Shown piece after piece: positions 9,270 through 17,355 of a stretch of 64,000 bases of DNA. Origin of the DNA: Bacteroides fluxus YIT 12057 (lineage in GTDB: Bacteria > Bacteroidota > Bacteroidia > Bacteroidales > Bacteroidaceae); the NCBI RefSeq assembly GCF_000195635.1, contig NZ_GL882689.1:302683-366682 (forward strand). The letters are read 5' to 3'. Numbering within the stretch: position 1 is the first letter of the stretch; the number at the start of each line of letters is the position of its first letter. The position numbers and the translations under genes were made by a program. The notes below the pieces were generated by a model that had not been told where the DNA came from, did no database searches, and saw only the letters and a list, made by a program, of their open reading frames with translations.

Positions 9270-10301
9270 ATGAATACACTGATAGGATTACTTATCATTG
9301 CCGTCGGCAGCTTCGGACAGAGCAGTTCGTATGTCCCCATAAAAAAGGTTGACGGATGGTCTTGGGAGAGTTTCTGGTTGGTACAGGGGCTTTTTGCGTG
9401 GTTGGTCTTTCCGTTGCTGGGAGCGCTGCTTGCCATACCTGCCGGTAGTAGCCTGATGGAACTTTGGGGGGCAGGAGGTGCATTGCCCGCCATTGTATAT
9501 GGTGTTCTTTGGGGGGTCGGCGGCCTGACGTTCGGTCTGAGCATGCGTTATCTCGGTGTAGCCTTGGGACAGAGCATTGCCCTCGGTACCTGTGCGGGTT
9601 TCGGGACACTGTTCCCGGCTCTGTTTGCAGGGAAGGATCTGCTGCATGGAGATGGGCTGATGTTGCTTGTCGGTGTTTGCATAACGTTGGCAGGGATTGC
9701 GGTAATCGGTTATGCCGGTAGTTTGCGTTCCAGGAACATGAGTGAGGAAGAAAAAAAAGCTGCAGTGAAAGACTTTGCGTTGACCAAGGGGCTGTTGGTA
9801 GCTTTGCTGGCAGGTGTGATGAGCGCTTGTTTTGCGCTCGGACTGGATGCGGGTACTCCCATAAAAGAAGCTGCATTGGCCGGTGGAGTCGCTCCGCTTT
9901 ATGCCGGACTTCCTGTCATCTTCCTGGTGACCTTGGGAGGCTTCTTTACGAATGCCGGGTATTGTATCCAGCAAAACATAAAGAATAAGACAGGACATGA
10001 ATATTTCTCTGTAAAAGGCGCTACTTTTATCAATAATCTTTTATTTTGCGCTTTGGCCGGTGTGCTGTGGTATTCACAATTCTTTGGCCTTGAGATGGGA
10101 AAGAGCTTTTTGACAGACAGTCCGGTACTCCTGGCATTTTCCTGGAGCATCTTGATGTCGCTCAATGTTACGTTCAGTAATGTTTGGGGGATTTTGTTGA
10201 AAGAATGGAAAGGCTGCGGACAACGTACCGTCGGAGTCCTGCTCCTCGGGCTGGCCATACTGATTGCGTCTATTATAGTGGTAGCTATGGCGCAGGCATG
10301 A
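9270..10301 (+). CDS. rhaT: L-rhamnose/proton symporter, RhaT family
   Basis: This 343-residue, very hydrophobic protein has about ten predicted membrane segments, as expected for RhaT of the drug/metabolite transporter superfamily. Recognisable RhaT stretches are FGQSSSYVPIKKV near the N-terminus, WGVGGLTFGLSMRYLG in the middle and NVTFSNVWGILLKEWKG near the C-terminus. It brings free L-rhamnose across the inner membrane after periplasmic rhamnosidases release it. It lies between rhaA and rhaD in the rha gene run; the corresponding gene in B. thetaiotaomicron has been called rhaP. Confidence 0.94.
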   Translation: MNTLIGLLIIAVGSFGQSSSYVPIKKVDGWSWESFWLVQGLFAWLVFPLLGALLAIPAGSSLMELWGAGGALPAIVYGVLWGVGGLTFGLSMRYLGVALGQSIALGTCAGFGTLFPALFAGKDLLHGDGLMLLVGVCITLAGIAVIGYAGSLRSRNMSEEEKKAAVKDFALTKGLLVALLAGVMSACFALGLDAGTPIKEAALAGGVAPLYAGLPVIFLVTLGGFFTNAGYCIQQNIKNKTGHEYFSVKGATFINNLLFCALAGVLWYSQFFGLEMGKSFLTDSPVLLAFSWSILMSLNVTFSNVWGILLKEWKGCGQRTVGVLLLGLAILIASIIVVAMAQA

Positions 10302-10352
10302 GACAAGTGACAAACAGTGCGGTAGTTTCAATCGTAAATCGTTAAATTGTAA

Positions 10353-11174
10353 ATGAAAAATAATATGGAATCAATATTGAATAATCGTCCGGCATTGGCT
10401 GCTGAAGTAAACAAAGTGGCCGAAGTAGCCGGTTATCTCTGGCAGAAAGGCTGGGCAGAGCGTAATGGCGGTAACATTACGGTAAATATCACCGAATTTG
10501 TAGATGATGCTGTCAAGGCTATGCCTGCTATCAGTGAAGTAAAACCTATCGGCGCTACTTTGCCTTATCTGAAAGGTTGCTATTTCTATTGTAAGGGTAC
10601 CAACAAACGTATGCGTGACTTGGCCCGTTGGCCGATGGAGAACGGCTCGGTCATCCGTATCCTTGATGATTGCGCCAGTTATGTCATTATTGCGGACCAA
10701 CCGGTACAGCCTACTTCAGAGTTGCCTTCACATCTCTGTGTGCACAACCGCCTTATCGAAAAAGGTTCCCCTTATAAGGCATCCGTACATACACACCCTA
10801 TCGAATTGGTCGCCATGACCCACAACAAGAAGTTCCTTGAGAAGGATGTGGCTTCTAATTTGCTTTGGAGCATGATTCCCGAGACGAAGGCTTTCTGTCC
10901 CCGTGGCCTGGGCATTACTCCTTATGAACTTCCAAGTTCCGTAGAATTGGCTGAAGCTACCATCCGCGAACTGGATGAATACGATGTCGTGATGTGGGAG
11001 AAACACGGGGTCTTTGCGGTTGATGTGGATGCGATGGCAGCCTTTGACCAGGTGGATGTCCTCAATAAATCGGCGCTGATTTACATGGCTGCCAAGAATA
11101 TGGGGTTTGAACCGGATGGAATGAGCCGGATACAGATGAAAGAAATGTCTGTTGCTTTTAACTTACCCAAATAA
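10353..11174 (+). CDS. rhaD: Rhamnulose-1-phosphate aldolase
   Basis: This 273-residue class II aldolase splits L-rhamnulose 1-phosphate into DHAP and L-lactaldehyde. The zinc-binding HTHP motif (in SVHTHPIELVAMTH) and the later WEKHGVFA stretch are present, together with the N-terminal WAERNGGNITVN segment of RhaD. The first ATG at 10353 is used; a second ATG four codons on is an alternative. It closes the core catabolic set. In B. thetaiotaomicron the equivalent operon continues with fucO for lactaldehyde reduction, but here a GH105 gene follows instead. Confidence 0.95.
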   Translation: MKNNMESILNNRPALAAEVNKVAEVAGYLWQKGWAERNGGNITVNITEFVDDAVKAMPAISEVKPIGATLPYLKGCYFYCKGTNKRMRDLARWPMENGSVIRILDDCASYVIIADQPVQPTSELPSHLCVHNRLIEKGSPYKASVHTHPIELVAMTHNKKFLEKDVASNLLWSMIPETKAFCPRGLGITPYELPSSVELAEATIRELDEYDVVMWEKHGVFAVDVDAMAAFDQVDVLNKSALIYMAAKNMGFEPDGMSRIQMKEMSVAFNLPK

Positions 11175-11206
11175 CAACACCCTGCAATATTATTTAAAAC
11201 GTTATT

Positions 11207-12532
11207 ATGAAAAAAATATTTATATCTTGCATGCTGCTGCTGTCTGCTGCCGCACTTTCCGCACAAGTAGAGCTGAAAACAGCTGCTCAGGCAAAACTTT
11301 CTGCAGCGGATGTTGCAGTGAAAATAGCTGACCGTATTTTGGCCGCTACTACCTACGAATTCAAGAATACAAAGACGGGCGAGACTTATAAATCAGTGAA
11401 GAACCTGCCTTTGGATATGAATGTCCGGGTGGCTTGCAAGTACAATAACTGGCATTATACCAATGGGGTGACTCATATTGCCCTGATGGAGTTGGCAAAT
11501 AAAACCGGTGAGAAGAAGTACGATGACTATGTCCTTAAGAATATGAATTTCGTATTCAATGAAGGAAATCTGGACTTCTTTAAGAAGCAGTATGACAAGG
11601 CTATGAAGGATGGAGGATGGTATGGCGTCCGCAAACTGAGCTGGCACATGATTTTCCGTGGCAAACGTCTGGACGACAACGGGCCTATGGGGGCTTCTCT
11701 GATTGATTTGCAGATGAAACACCCTAATAAGTCTTTCTTGAATTATATCAATGAGACTGCCGATCACCTGAACTATGCGGAACCTCGTCTTGAGGATGGA
11801 ACCATCGCCCGCATTTGGCCGCATGTCAACACTATTTGGGCGGACGATGCGTTTATGGCCATCTCTTTCTTGGCGCGTATGGCTAAAATGACCGGTGACA
11901 AGAGATACATGGACGATGCCGCCAACCAGGTAGTGAAGTACCATAAATACCTTTGGTGTCCTGAAAAGCAGATATTCTATCATTGTTACCATACGGACAA
12001 CAAAGAGCACGGTGTTGCTCATTGGAGTCGCGCCAATGGTTGGGTTTTCATGGCTACCGCCGATTTGCTGGAAGTAATGCCGGAGAATCATCCTTTGCGT
12101 GCGGAAGTGCTGGAGTGCTTCAAGCGCCAATGTAGCGGTGTGGCACGTTACCAGGGCAAGAATGGCCTTTGGCACCAGTTGCTCGACAAGGAAGATTCGT
12201 ATGAAGAAATCACCGGGACTTCCATGTTTGTTTTTGGTATAGCTCGCGGTGTGAAGCATGGATGGCTGCATCCGGACTTTATCTATGTGGCAGAGCAGGG
12301 CTTGAAGGGCATGCTGAGCAAGATTTCCGAAAATGGAGATGTCACTACTATTTGTGTAGGTACGGGCATCATGCCGTCCCTTGCATATTATTACAATCGT
12401 CCTACTCAGGTAAATGACCCGATGGGAGAAGGCCCGGTGCTCCGAGCTTTGATTGAGATGATGGACGCGCCGAAATATACGGAGATTAAAGCGGAACACC
12501 AGTACGATAAAATTGTGGTTTCTAAAAAATAA
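11207..12532 (+). CDS. Unsaturated rhamnogalacturonyl hydrolase, GH105 family
   Basis: This 441-residue protein has an (alpha/alpha)6 barrel of the YteR/GH105 type. It removes the unsaturated galacturonyl residue left at the non-reducing end by rhamnogalacturonan lyases such as PL11. The WADDAF motif (about 211, containing the candidate catalytic Asp) and WSRANGW (about 273) are conserved. The N-terminus MKKIFISCMLLLSAAALSAQ is a type I signal peptide, so the enzyme is periplasmic although it is encoded among cytoplasmic rha genes. It starts 32 bp after rhaD and ends before a strong terminator at 12557, making it the last gene of the rha operon. Confidence 0.93.
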   Translation: MKKIFISCMLLLSAAALSAQVELKTAAQAKLSAADVAVKIADRILAATTYEFKNTKTGETYKSVKNLPLDMNVRVACKYNNWHYTNGVTHIALMELANKTGEKKYDDYVLKNMNFVFNEGNLDFFKKQYDKAMKDGGWYGVRKLSWHMIFRGKRLDDNGPMGASLIDLQMKHPNKSFLNYINETADHLNYAEPRLEDGTIARIWPHVNTIWADDAFMAISFLARMAKMTGDKRYMDDAANQVVKYHKYLWCPEKQIFYHCYHTDNKEHGVAHWSRANGWVFMATADLLEVMPENHPLRAEVLECFKRQCSGVARYQGKNGLWHQLLDKEDSYEEITGTSMFVFGIARGVKHGWLHPDFIYVAEQGLKGMLSKISENGDVTTICVGTGIMPSLAYYYNRPTQVNDPMGEGPVLRALIEMMDAPKYTEIKAEHQYDKIVVSKK

Positions 12533-12556
12533 GCACCTCATATCAGGTCGTTTTGT

Positions 12557-12603
12557 ACTCCCTCTGCTGTAAACTGAACCACGGCAGAGGGAGTTTTGTT
12601 TTC
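12557..12603 (+). terminator. Rho-independent terminator after the rha/GH105 operon
   Basis: Perfect arms ACTCCCTCTGC (12557-12567) and GCAGAGGGAGT (12584-12594) are followed by TTTGTTTTC. It separates the rha operon from the regulator gene. Confidence 0.85.
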
Positions 12604-12657
12604 ACGTTTTTCCTATGAAAATTGCAGGCATTACATCTTATTCTCAGAAATAATCCC

Positions 12658-12665
12658 TATTTTTG
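12658..12665 (+). promoter_or_regulatory. Candidate -7 box of the AraC-type regulator gene
   Basis: TATTTTTG matches TAnnTTTG exactly and lies 28 bp before the start codon. It is preceded by AATCCC, a context shared with the rhaB promoter (AATCCCC before TATTTTTG). Confidence 0.45.
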
Positions 12666-12693
12666 TCCCAAAGCATCATGAAGGACACGTATT

Positions 12694-13617
12694 ATGACCA
12701 AGGATTATAATGATTTAGGAGTAGAGTTCAAGTATCTTATTGTAAATGACATGGACCAGAGATATGGTCTGTGGGTAAATACAGTAGGTTTCCAGTCCAT
12801 CCAGCCGAATACGCCTTATCCCTTGAAGGACCATCCTTCCGGTTATTTCTTTAATGCCCAGAAAGGGCGTGTCCTGCGCGAATATCAATTGGTATATATA
12901 ACGAAAGGCAGAGGGCTGTTTTCTTCGGAGACAACTCCTGAGAAGCAAGTCTGCAAGGGACGGCTGATGGTGCTTTTTCCCGGACAGTGGCATACGTATC
13001 ATCCTTATCAGCAGACGGGATGGAATGAATATTACATTGGTTTTGAAGGGCCTGTCATTGATGATCTGATGAAGGGCGGCTTTCTTTCACAGGAAAACCA
13101 GGTGCTTGAAGTAGGACTGAACGAGGAACTTGTCTCACTTTTTTCCAGAGCCTTGGAGATTGCGGAAGCTGATAAGATTTCTTCCCAGCAATATCTTGCG
13201 GGAATCGTCCTGCACATGGTGGGAATGATTCTTTCTATCTCCAAAAACAAGATATTCGAGTTGGGGGATGTTGACCAGAAGATAGAGCAGGCCAAAATCA
13301 TAATGAATGAGAATGTCTTCAAGGATATTGATCCGGAAGAACTTGCCATGAAGCTGAACATCAGTTATTCTTGGTTCCGTAAAGTCTTCAAGGATTATAC
13401 CGGTTATGCTCCTGCAAAGTATTTTCAGGAGTTGAAGTTGCGCAAGGCCAAACAACTGTTGGTAGGCACTTCACAGTCTGTGAAGGAGATATCCTTTATG
13501 CTCGATTATAAATCTACGGAACATTTCTTTTCCTTATTTAAAAAACGTACAGGGTTTACTCCGTTGGAATATCGTTCTTTCGGCAGGGAAACGGAGGTTG
13601 AGGAAAGTGAATTGTGA
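12694..13617 (+). CDS. rhaR: AraC-family transcriptional regulator, RhaR-like
   Basis: This 307-residue protein has an N-terminal cupin-type sugar-sensing domain (KGRLMVLFPGQWHTYHPY) and a C-terminal double helix-turn-helix of the AraC class (about 215-300; LAMKLNISYSWFRKVFKDYTGYAP and VKEISFMLDYKSTEHFFSLFKKRTG, given in part). The position directly after the rha operon matches the published positive regulator RhaR of B. thetaiotaomicron, so control of the rha genes by rhamnose is the likely role. The symbol is based on this synteny and domain content. It is the only transcription factor gene in the pectin region of this window, so it may also control neighbouring enzymes. Confidence 0.82.
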   Translation: MTKDYNDLGVEFKYLIVNDMDQRYGLWVNTVGFQSIQPNTPYPLKDHPSGYFFNAQKGRVLREYQLVYITKGRGLFSSETTPEKQVCKGRLMVLFPGQWHTYHPYQQTGWNEYYIGFEGPVIDDLMKGGFLSQENQVLEVGLNEELVSLFSRALEIAEADKISSQQYLAGIVLHMVGMILSISKNKIFELGDVDQKIEQAKIIMNENVFKDIDPEELAMKLNISYSWFRKVFKDYTGYAPAKYFQELKLRKAKQLLVGTSQSVKEISFMLDYKSTEHFFSLFKKRTGFTPLEYRSFGRETEVEESEL

Positions 13618-13641
13618 TTTTTACTGATATATATACCATGT

Positions 13642-13694
13642 AAAGGATTCCCGGGCAAATGTACAAAGACCCGGTAGTCGGAATTCTTTTTTTG
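13642..13694 (+). terminator. Rho-independent terminator after the regulator gene
   Basis: Outer arms AAAGGATTCC (13642-13651) and GGAATTCTTT (13680-13689) pair with one G-U. An inner CGGG/CCCG pair lies within, and a T run follows to 13693. Confidence 0.7.
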
Positions 13695-13720
13695 TATGGA
13701 AGAACTTTGTTCAAAGCTTG

Positions 13721-13783
13721 TGAATATCCGTTCGCAGGCTGTGAATATGTGTTCGCAACCTTTGAATATCCGTTCGCGCACTG
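13721..13783. repeat. Three tandem 21-bp repeats
   Basis: Units start at 13721, 13742 and 13763, with core TGAATATCCGTTCGC (second copy TGAATATGTGTTCGC). The gap 13618-14102 contains this array, a terminator, a second short direct repeat (CTTAACTCCG at 13799 and 13821) and a candidate promoter for the first susC. No supported gene lies in the gap. Because 21 is a multiple of three, short reading frames through the array show heptad-like repeats, but one overlaps the terminator and is not credible. Confidence 0.75.
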
Positions 13784-14014
13784 CGAACAGAGATTTCTCT
13801 TAACTCCGCTAACTTTTAGTCTTAACTCCGTAAGTCTTTTCTTCAGCTTCCCGTAAAGTTTTCAATAGGTAGTTTCCTGCAGGGGCATACGGTATCTTTC
13901 AGGTACTAATTACGTTAACGGTGTATAAAGAGTTTGGAATAAGAACGGGCGATAAAAATCAAAAAGTGAAGTATTGCAGTCAAAAAATGTAAATAGCGCA
14001 GCTATTATATTTTA

Positions 14015-14022
14015 TAAATTTG
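14015..14022 (+). promoter_or_regulatory. Candidate -7 box for the first susC-susD pair
   Basis: TAAATTTG fits TAnnTTTG and lies about 80 bp before the start codon. No convincing -33 TTTG is seen. The leader between it and the ATG shares CGATAACGGA and ATTAATAATCTATGAGAATC with the leader of the second susC. Confidence 0.4.
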
Positions 14023-14102
14023 CGCTTACAAACCCTGTGTTCGATAACGGATGCGATATTTGTTAGGCTTGAATTTATTAATCAAATATATATTAATAAT
14101 CT

Positions 14103-17100
14103 ATGAGAATCTTACACAAAAATCTCTGCCTGTTGATGCTTCTGCTGATAGGCTTCCCTCTCAGCCTTTGGGCTCAGAACAAGACGATTACCGGTACGGT
14201 CCGTGATGCGCTGGACGTGGTGATTGGCGCTTCTGTAACAGTGAAAGGTAATAGCGCCATCGGTACTATTACCGATATGGACGGTAAGTTTACACTCTCT
14301 GTACCGGCTTCCGCCAAAGAGCTGGTAATTTCGTTCATCGGTTATGATAATCAGACTGTGACTATCGGTAACAAGACTCATTTTGATGTGACTATGAAAG
14401 AATCTTCCGTGATGTTGGAAGAGGTTGTAGCCATCGGTTATGCAAAGGTTAAGCGTAAAGACTTGACGGGAGCCACTTCTTCTGTTTCCTCCGGTGAACT
14501 GGCCGCTGTTCCGGCCATGACGGCTGCACAGGCCTTGCAGGGTAAGGCTGCCGGTGTGAACATTGTCACTAAGAGCGGTGCTCCGGGAGCCGGTGCCAAT
14601 ATTACGGTTCGTGGCGGTACATCCATTACACAGAGTACAGAACCGCTTTACATTGTGGATGGTTTTGAAATGAGTGACGCCCTTAGCAATATAGATGTTG
14701 CCGACATTGAGAGCATCGATATCTTGAAAGATGCTTCTTCTACTGCTATTTATGGTGCCCGCGGTTCCAATGGTATCGTTTTGATTACTACCAAGTCCGG
14801 CAAGAAAGGCAAGACGCAAGTAAATTATAATACGTATTTCTCTTTTGATGTCCTCAGCAAAAAGTTGGATGTGATGTCCAATGCGGAAGACTTTGTGAAA
14901 TACCAATATGAAATGGCTGTTTTGCAGGGTGGTACAACCAACTTCAGTACGGTATTTGATAATGTGGCCTCCGATGCTGCGGATTTCTATACGGGAGCTT
15001 ACGCTCGTATTGCTGACCGTTATGCAGGTGCACAGACGCTTGATTGGCAGGATGAAGTGTTTGGCGGTTCGGCTTTGACACAGAATCATAATGTAAACGT
15101 GTCTACCGGAACGGAAAAGACCCAGGTTATGTTGAGCTATAACTATAGTGGTCAGGATGGTCTTTTGGCTAAGCATGGAGTAAATAAAAGTTCTTTCCGT
15201 GCCAAAATAAATTCTGAACTTTGGAAAGGTATTCGTGTAGATGTGAATACAATGTTTTCTTATAAAAAGACATTGGGTGGCGGCGCTTACTCCGGAATGA
15301 AGAGTGTGCTTTTGCAGCCTATCATTGGAGGTACGAAATATACTTTGGATGAATTGCTGAACACGCAGACTTATCCGGACCTGTCGGGACTGGATACCAG
15401 CTATGACACGGCCAACCCGATTATAGCCAATGATGCTTCTACTTCTCAGAAACGTTCCCGTTTATATACTATTAATGCCGGCGTTGAATTCGATTTGTTA
15501 AAGCACTTTACTTGGCGTACGGCGGGCAGCTATACTTGGTCCAGCAGCAAGGATACATCCTTTGCCGATGAAAAATCCACCTCGTATATTATGGATGCGG
15601 CAAATACCGGTATTAATGGTAGTATCAATAATGGTGAATCTTTCAAATGGCAGATTACCAATACTCTGAATTATAACCAGACATTTGCTCAGAAGCATAA
15701 ATTAGGTGTGCTTCTGGGACATGAAGTTACTTATTCAGAATCGGAAGGCAATAAACTGTCTTTGGTAAAATTCCCGTATCCTAATTTCGGATTGGATAAT
15801 ATTGACCAGGCTACGGTAAAAGATAAATCTGTAAGCCATTCTCACAATGGGATTGTCTCTGCTTTTGCCCGTGTAAATTATACATTCGACGAACGTTACC
15901 TTTTCACTGCCACGGTTCGTGGTGACGGTTCCTCCAAGTTTGCCAAAGGTAACAAATGGGGTATCTTCCCTTCTGTTTCCGGTGCATGGCGTATTTCAGA
16001 AGAAAATTTCTGGAAGGAAAATGCCATTTCAAATACAGTCAATAATTTGAAATTGCGTGTAGGTTATGGTGCTACCGGTAACTGTAATATCAGTGACTAT
16101 ATGTACACCACTTCTTTCAAGCAAACCGATTATCCGTTGAACAATACGGAAGGTAATCTGGCCTATACATTGGATGAAACACTTGGTAACAGGGATCTGA
16201 AATGGGAAACAATGCATTCTACCAATATCGGTTTGGACTTTGCTCTTTTCAACAGCCGTGTGAATGTTACTGCCGAATGGTACAATAACCAGGTAAATGA
16301 CTTGTTGCTGAAATGCATTATTCCATCTACCACGGGTTATAAAAGCCAATTCCAGAATGTAGGTAAGATTCGTAACCGTGGTTGGGAATTCTCTGTGAAT
16401 ACGGTGAATATACAGACCAAGAACTTCCGCTGGACAAGTGATTTGAATTTGGCATTCAATAAATCCAAAGTCATTTCTTTGGAGGACGGGCTCGACACAA
16501 AGACTTTCAGTGTAGGTGGCAACCGTTCCGGACAGGTAAACTATTATGCAGTGGTAGGCCAGAGCTTGGGGGAAATGTATGGCTATATTTATGATGGCGT
16601 TTATACCACCGATGATTTTGTTCAAGGTGCTGATGGAACATTGACTTTGAAAGAAGGAGTAGTCAGACCCAACAGCGGTACTCCGCAGCCGGGTGACATT
16701 AAGTTTGCTGCCGATGGCGTAGATAAGAACGGCAATCCGCAATTTACTCAACAGAAGGTGAAGATCGGTAATGGTACTCCGGATTGTATCGGCGGTTTCA
16801 ATAATACTTTCCAATATAAAGGTTTCGACTTGAGTGTATTTATGAAGTTCTCTATCGGTAACGATGTATATAATGCTACCAAACACAGTATGAGTCCGTA
16901 CGCCGCTTTCCAGAATGTACCTACTGAATTCGGTGACAACTATTATCGCTTGATAGATCCCGTCACAGGCCAGAAAGCCACCTCTCTGGAAGTTATCAAG
17001 TCATTGAATCCGAATGAAAGTGCACGCAACTGGAGCTTGAGCAAGACGAACTCAAGCTATATCACATACCCTTCTTCTTATTATGTGGAAGATGGTTCTT

Positions 17101-17342
17101 ACCTGCGTATTGCACAAGTAACTTTGGGCTATACTTTGCCGAAGGTCTGGCTGAAGAAATTCTTTATCTCCAATGCCCGCTTGTATTTCACCGCCAATAA
17201 TCTGGCTACCATTACGGGCTATTCCGGTTATGATCCGGAGGTTTCTGCCGGCAGTGATCAAGTGGTTTGTACGCCGGGGTATGATAATTCTACGTATCCG
17301 CGCTCCAGAAGCTATGTAATTGGTCTTAACTTAACATTCTAA
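14103..17342 (+). CDS. SusC-like TonB-dependent outer-membrane transporter (copy 1)
   Basis: This 1079-residue SusC/RagA-family porin imports oligosaccharides across the outer membrane using TonB energy. It has a signal peptide (cleavage after LSLWA), an N-terminal carboxypeptidase-regulatory-like domain (ITGTVRDALDVVIGASVTVKG), a plug domain (EEVVAIGYAKVKRKDLTGA, LYIVDGFEM, DILKDASSTAIYGARGSNG) and a long beta-barrel ending in GLNLTF. It is immediately followed by its SusD partner. The first 110 residues are nearly identical to those of the second SusC at 24482, while the barrels differ, so the two probably take different pectic fragments. Confidence 0.96.
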   Translation: MRILHKNLCLLMLLLIGFPLSLWAQNKTITGTVRDALDVVIGASVTVKGNSAIGTITDMDGKFTLSVPASAKELVISFIGYDNQTVTIGNKTHFDVTMKESSVMLEEVVAIGYAKVKRKDLTGATSSVSSGELAAVPAMTAAQALQGKAAGVNIVTKSGAPGAGANITVRGGTSITQSTEPLYIVDGFEMSDALSNIDVADIESIDILKDASSTAIYGARGSNGIVLITTKSGKKGKTQVNYNTYFSFDVLSKKLDVMSNAEDFVKYQYEMAVLQGGTTNFSTVFDNVASDAADFYTGAYARIADRYAGAQTLDWQDEVFGGSALTQNHNVNVSTGTEKTQVMLSYNYSGQDGLLAKHGVNKSSFRAKINSELWKGIRVDVNTMFSYKKTLGGGAYSGMKSVLLQPIIGGTKYTLDELLNTQTYPDLSGLDTSYDTANPIIANDASTSQKRSRLYTINAGVEFDLLKHFTWRTAGSYTWSSSKDTSFADEKSTSYIMDAANTGINGSINNGESFKWQITNTLNYNQTFAQKHKLGVLLGHEVTYSESEGNKLSLVKFPYPNFGLDNIDQATVKDKSVSHSHNGIVSAFARVNYTFDERYLFTATVRGDGSSKFAKGNKWGIFPSVSGAWRISEENFWKENAISNTVNNLKLRVGYGATGNCNISDYMYTTSFKQTDYPLNNTEGNLAYTLDETLGNRDLKWETMHSTNIGLDFALFNSRVNVTAEWYNNQVNDLLLKCIIPSTTGYKSQFQNVGKIRNRGWEFSVNTVNIQTKNFRWTSDLNLAFNKSKVISLEDGLDTKTFSVGGNRSGQVNYYAVVGQSLGEMYGYIYDGVYTTDDFVQGADGTLTLKEGVVRPNSGTPQPGDIKFAADGVDKNGNPQFTQQKVKIGNGTPDCIGGFNNTFQYKGFDLSVFMKFSIGNDVYNATKHSMSPYAAFQNVPTEFGDNYYRLIDPVTGQKATSLEVIKSLNPNESARNWSLSKTNSSYITYPSSYYVEDGSYLRIAQVTLGYTLPKVWLKKFFISNARLYFTANNLATITGYSGYDPEVSAGSDQVVCTPGYDNSTYPRSRSYVIGLNLTF

Positions 17343-17355
17343 ACTTTACAATGTC

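Noticed and set aside
13659..13856. 65-residue + strand reading frame with heptad-like CEYPFAG repeats
   Set aside because: It overlaps a convincing rhaR terminator, and the repeats simply reflect the 21-bp DNA array; no start signal or family resemblance.
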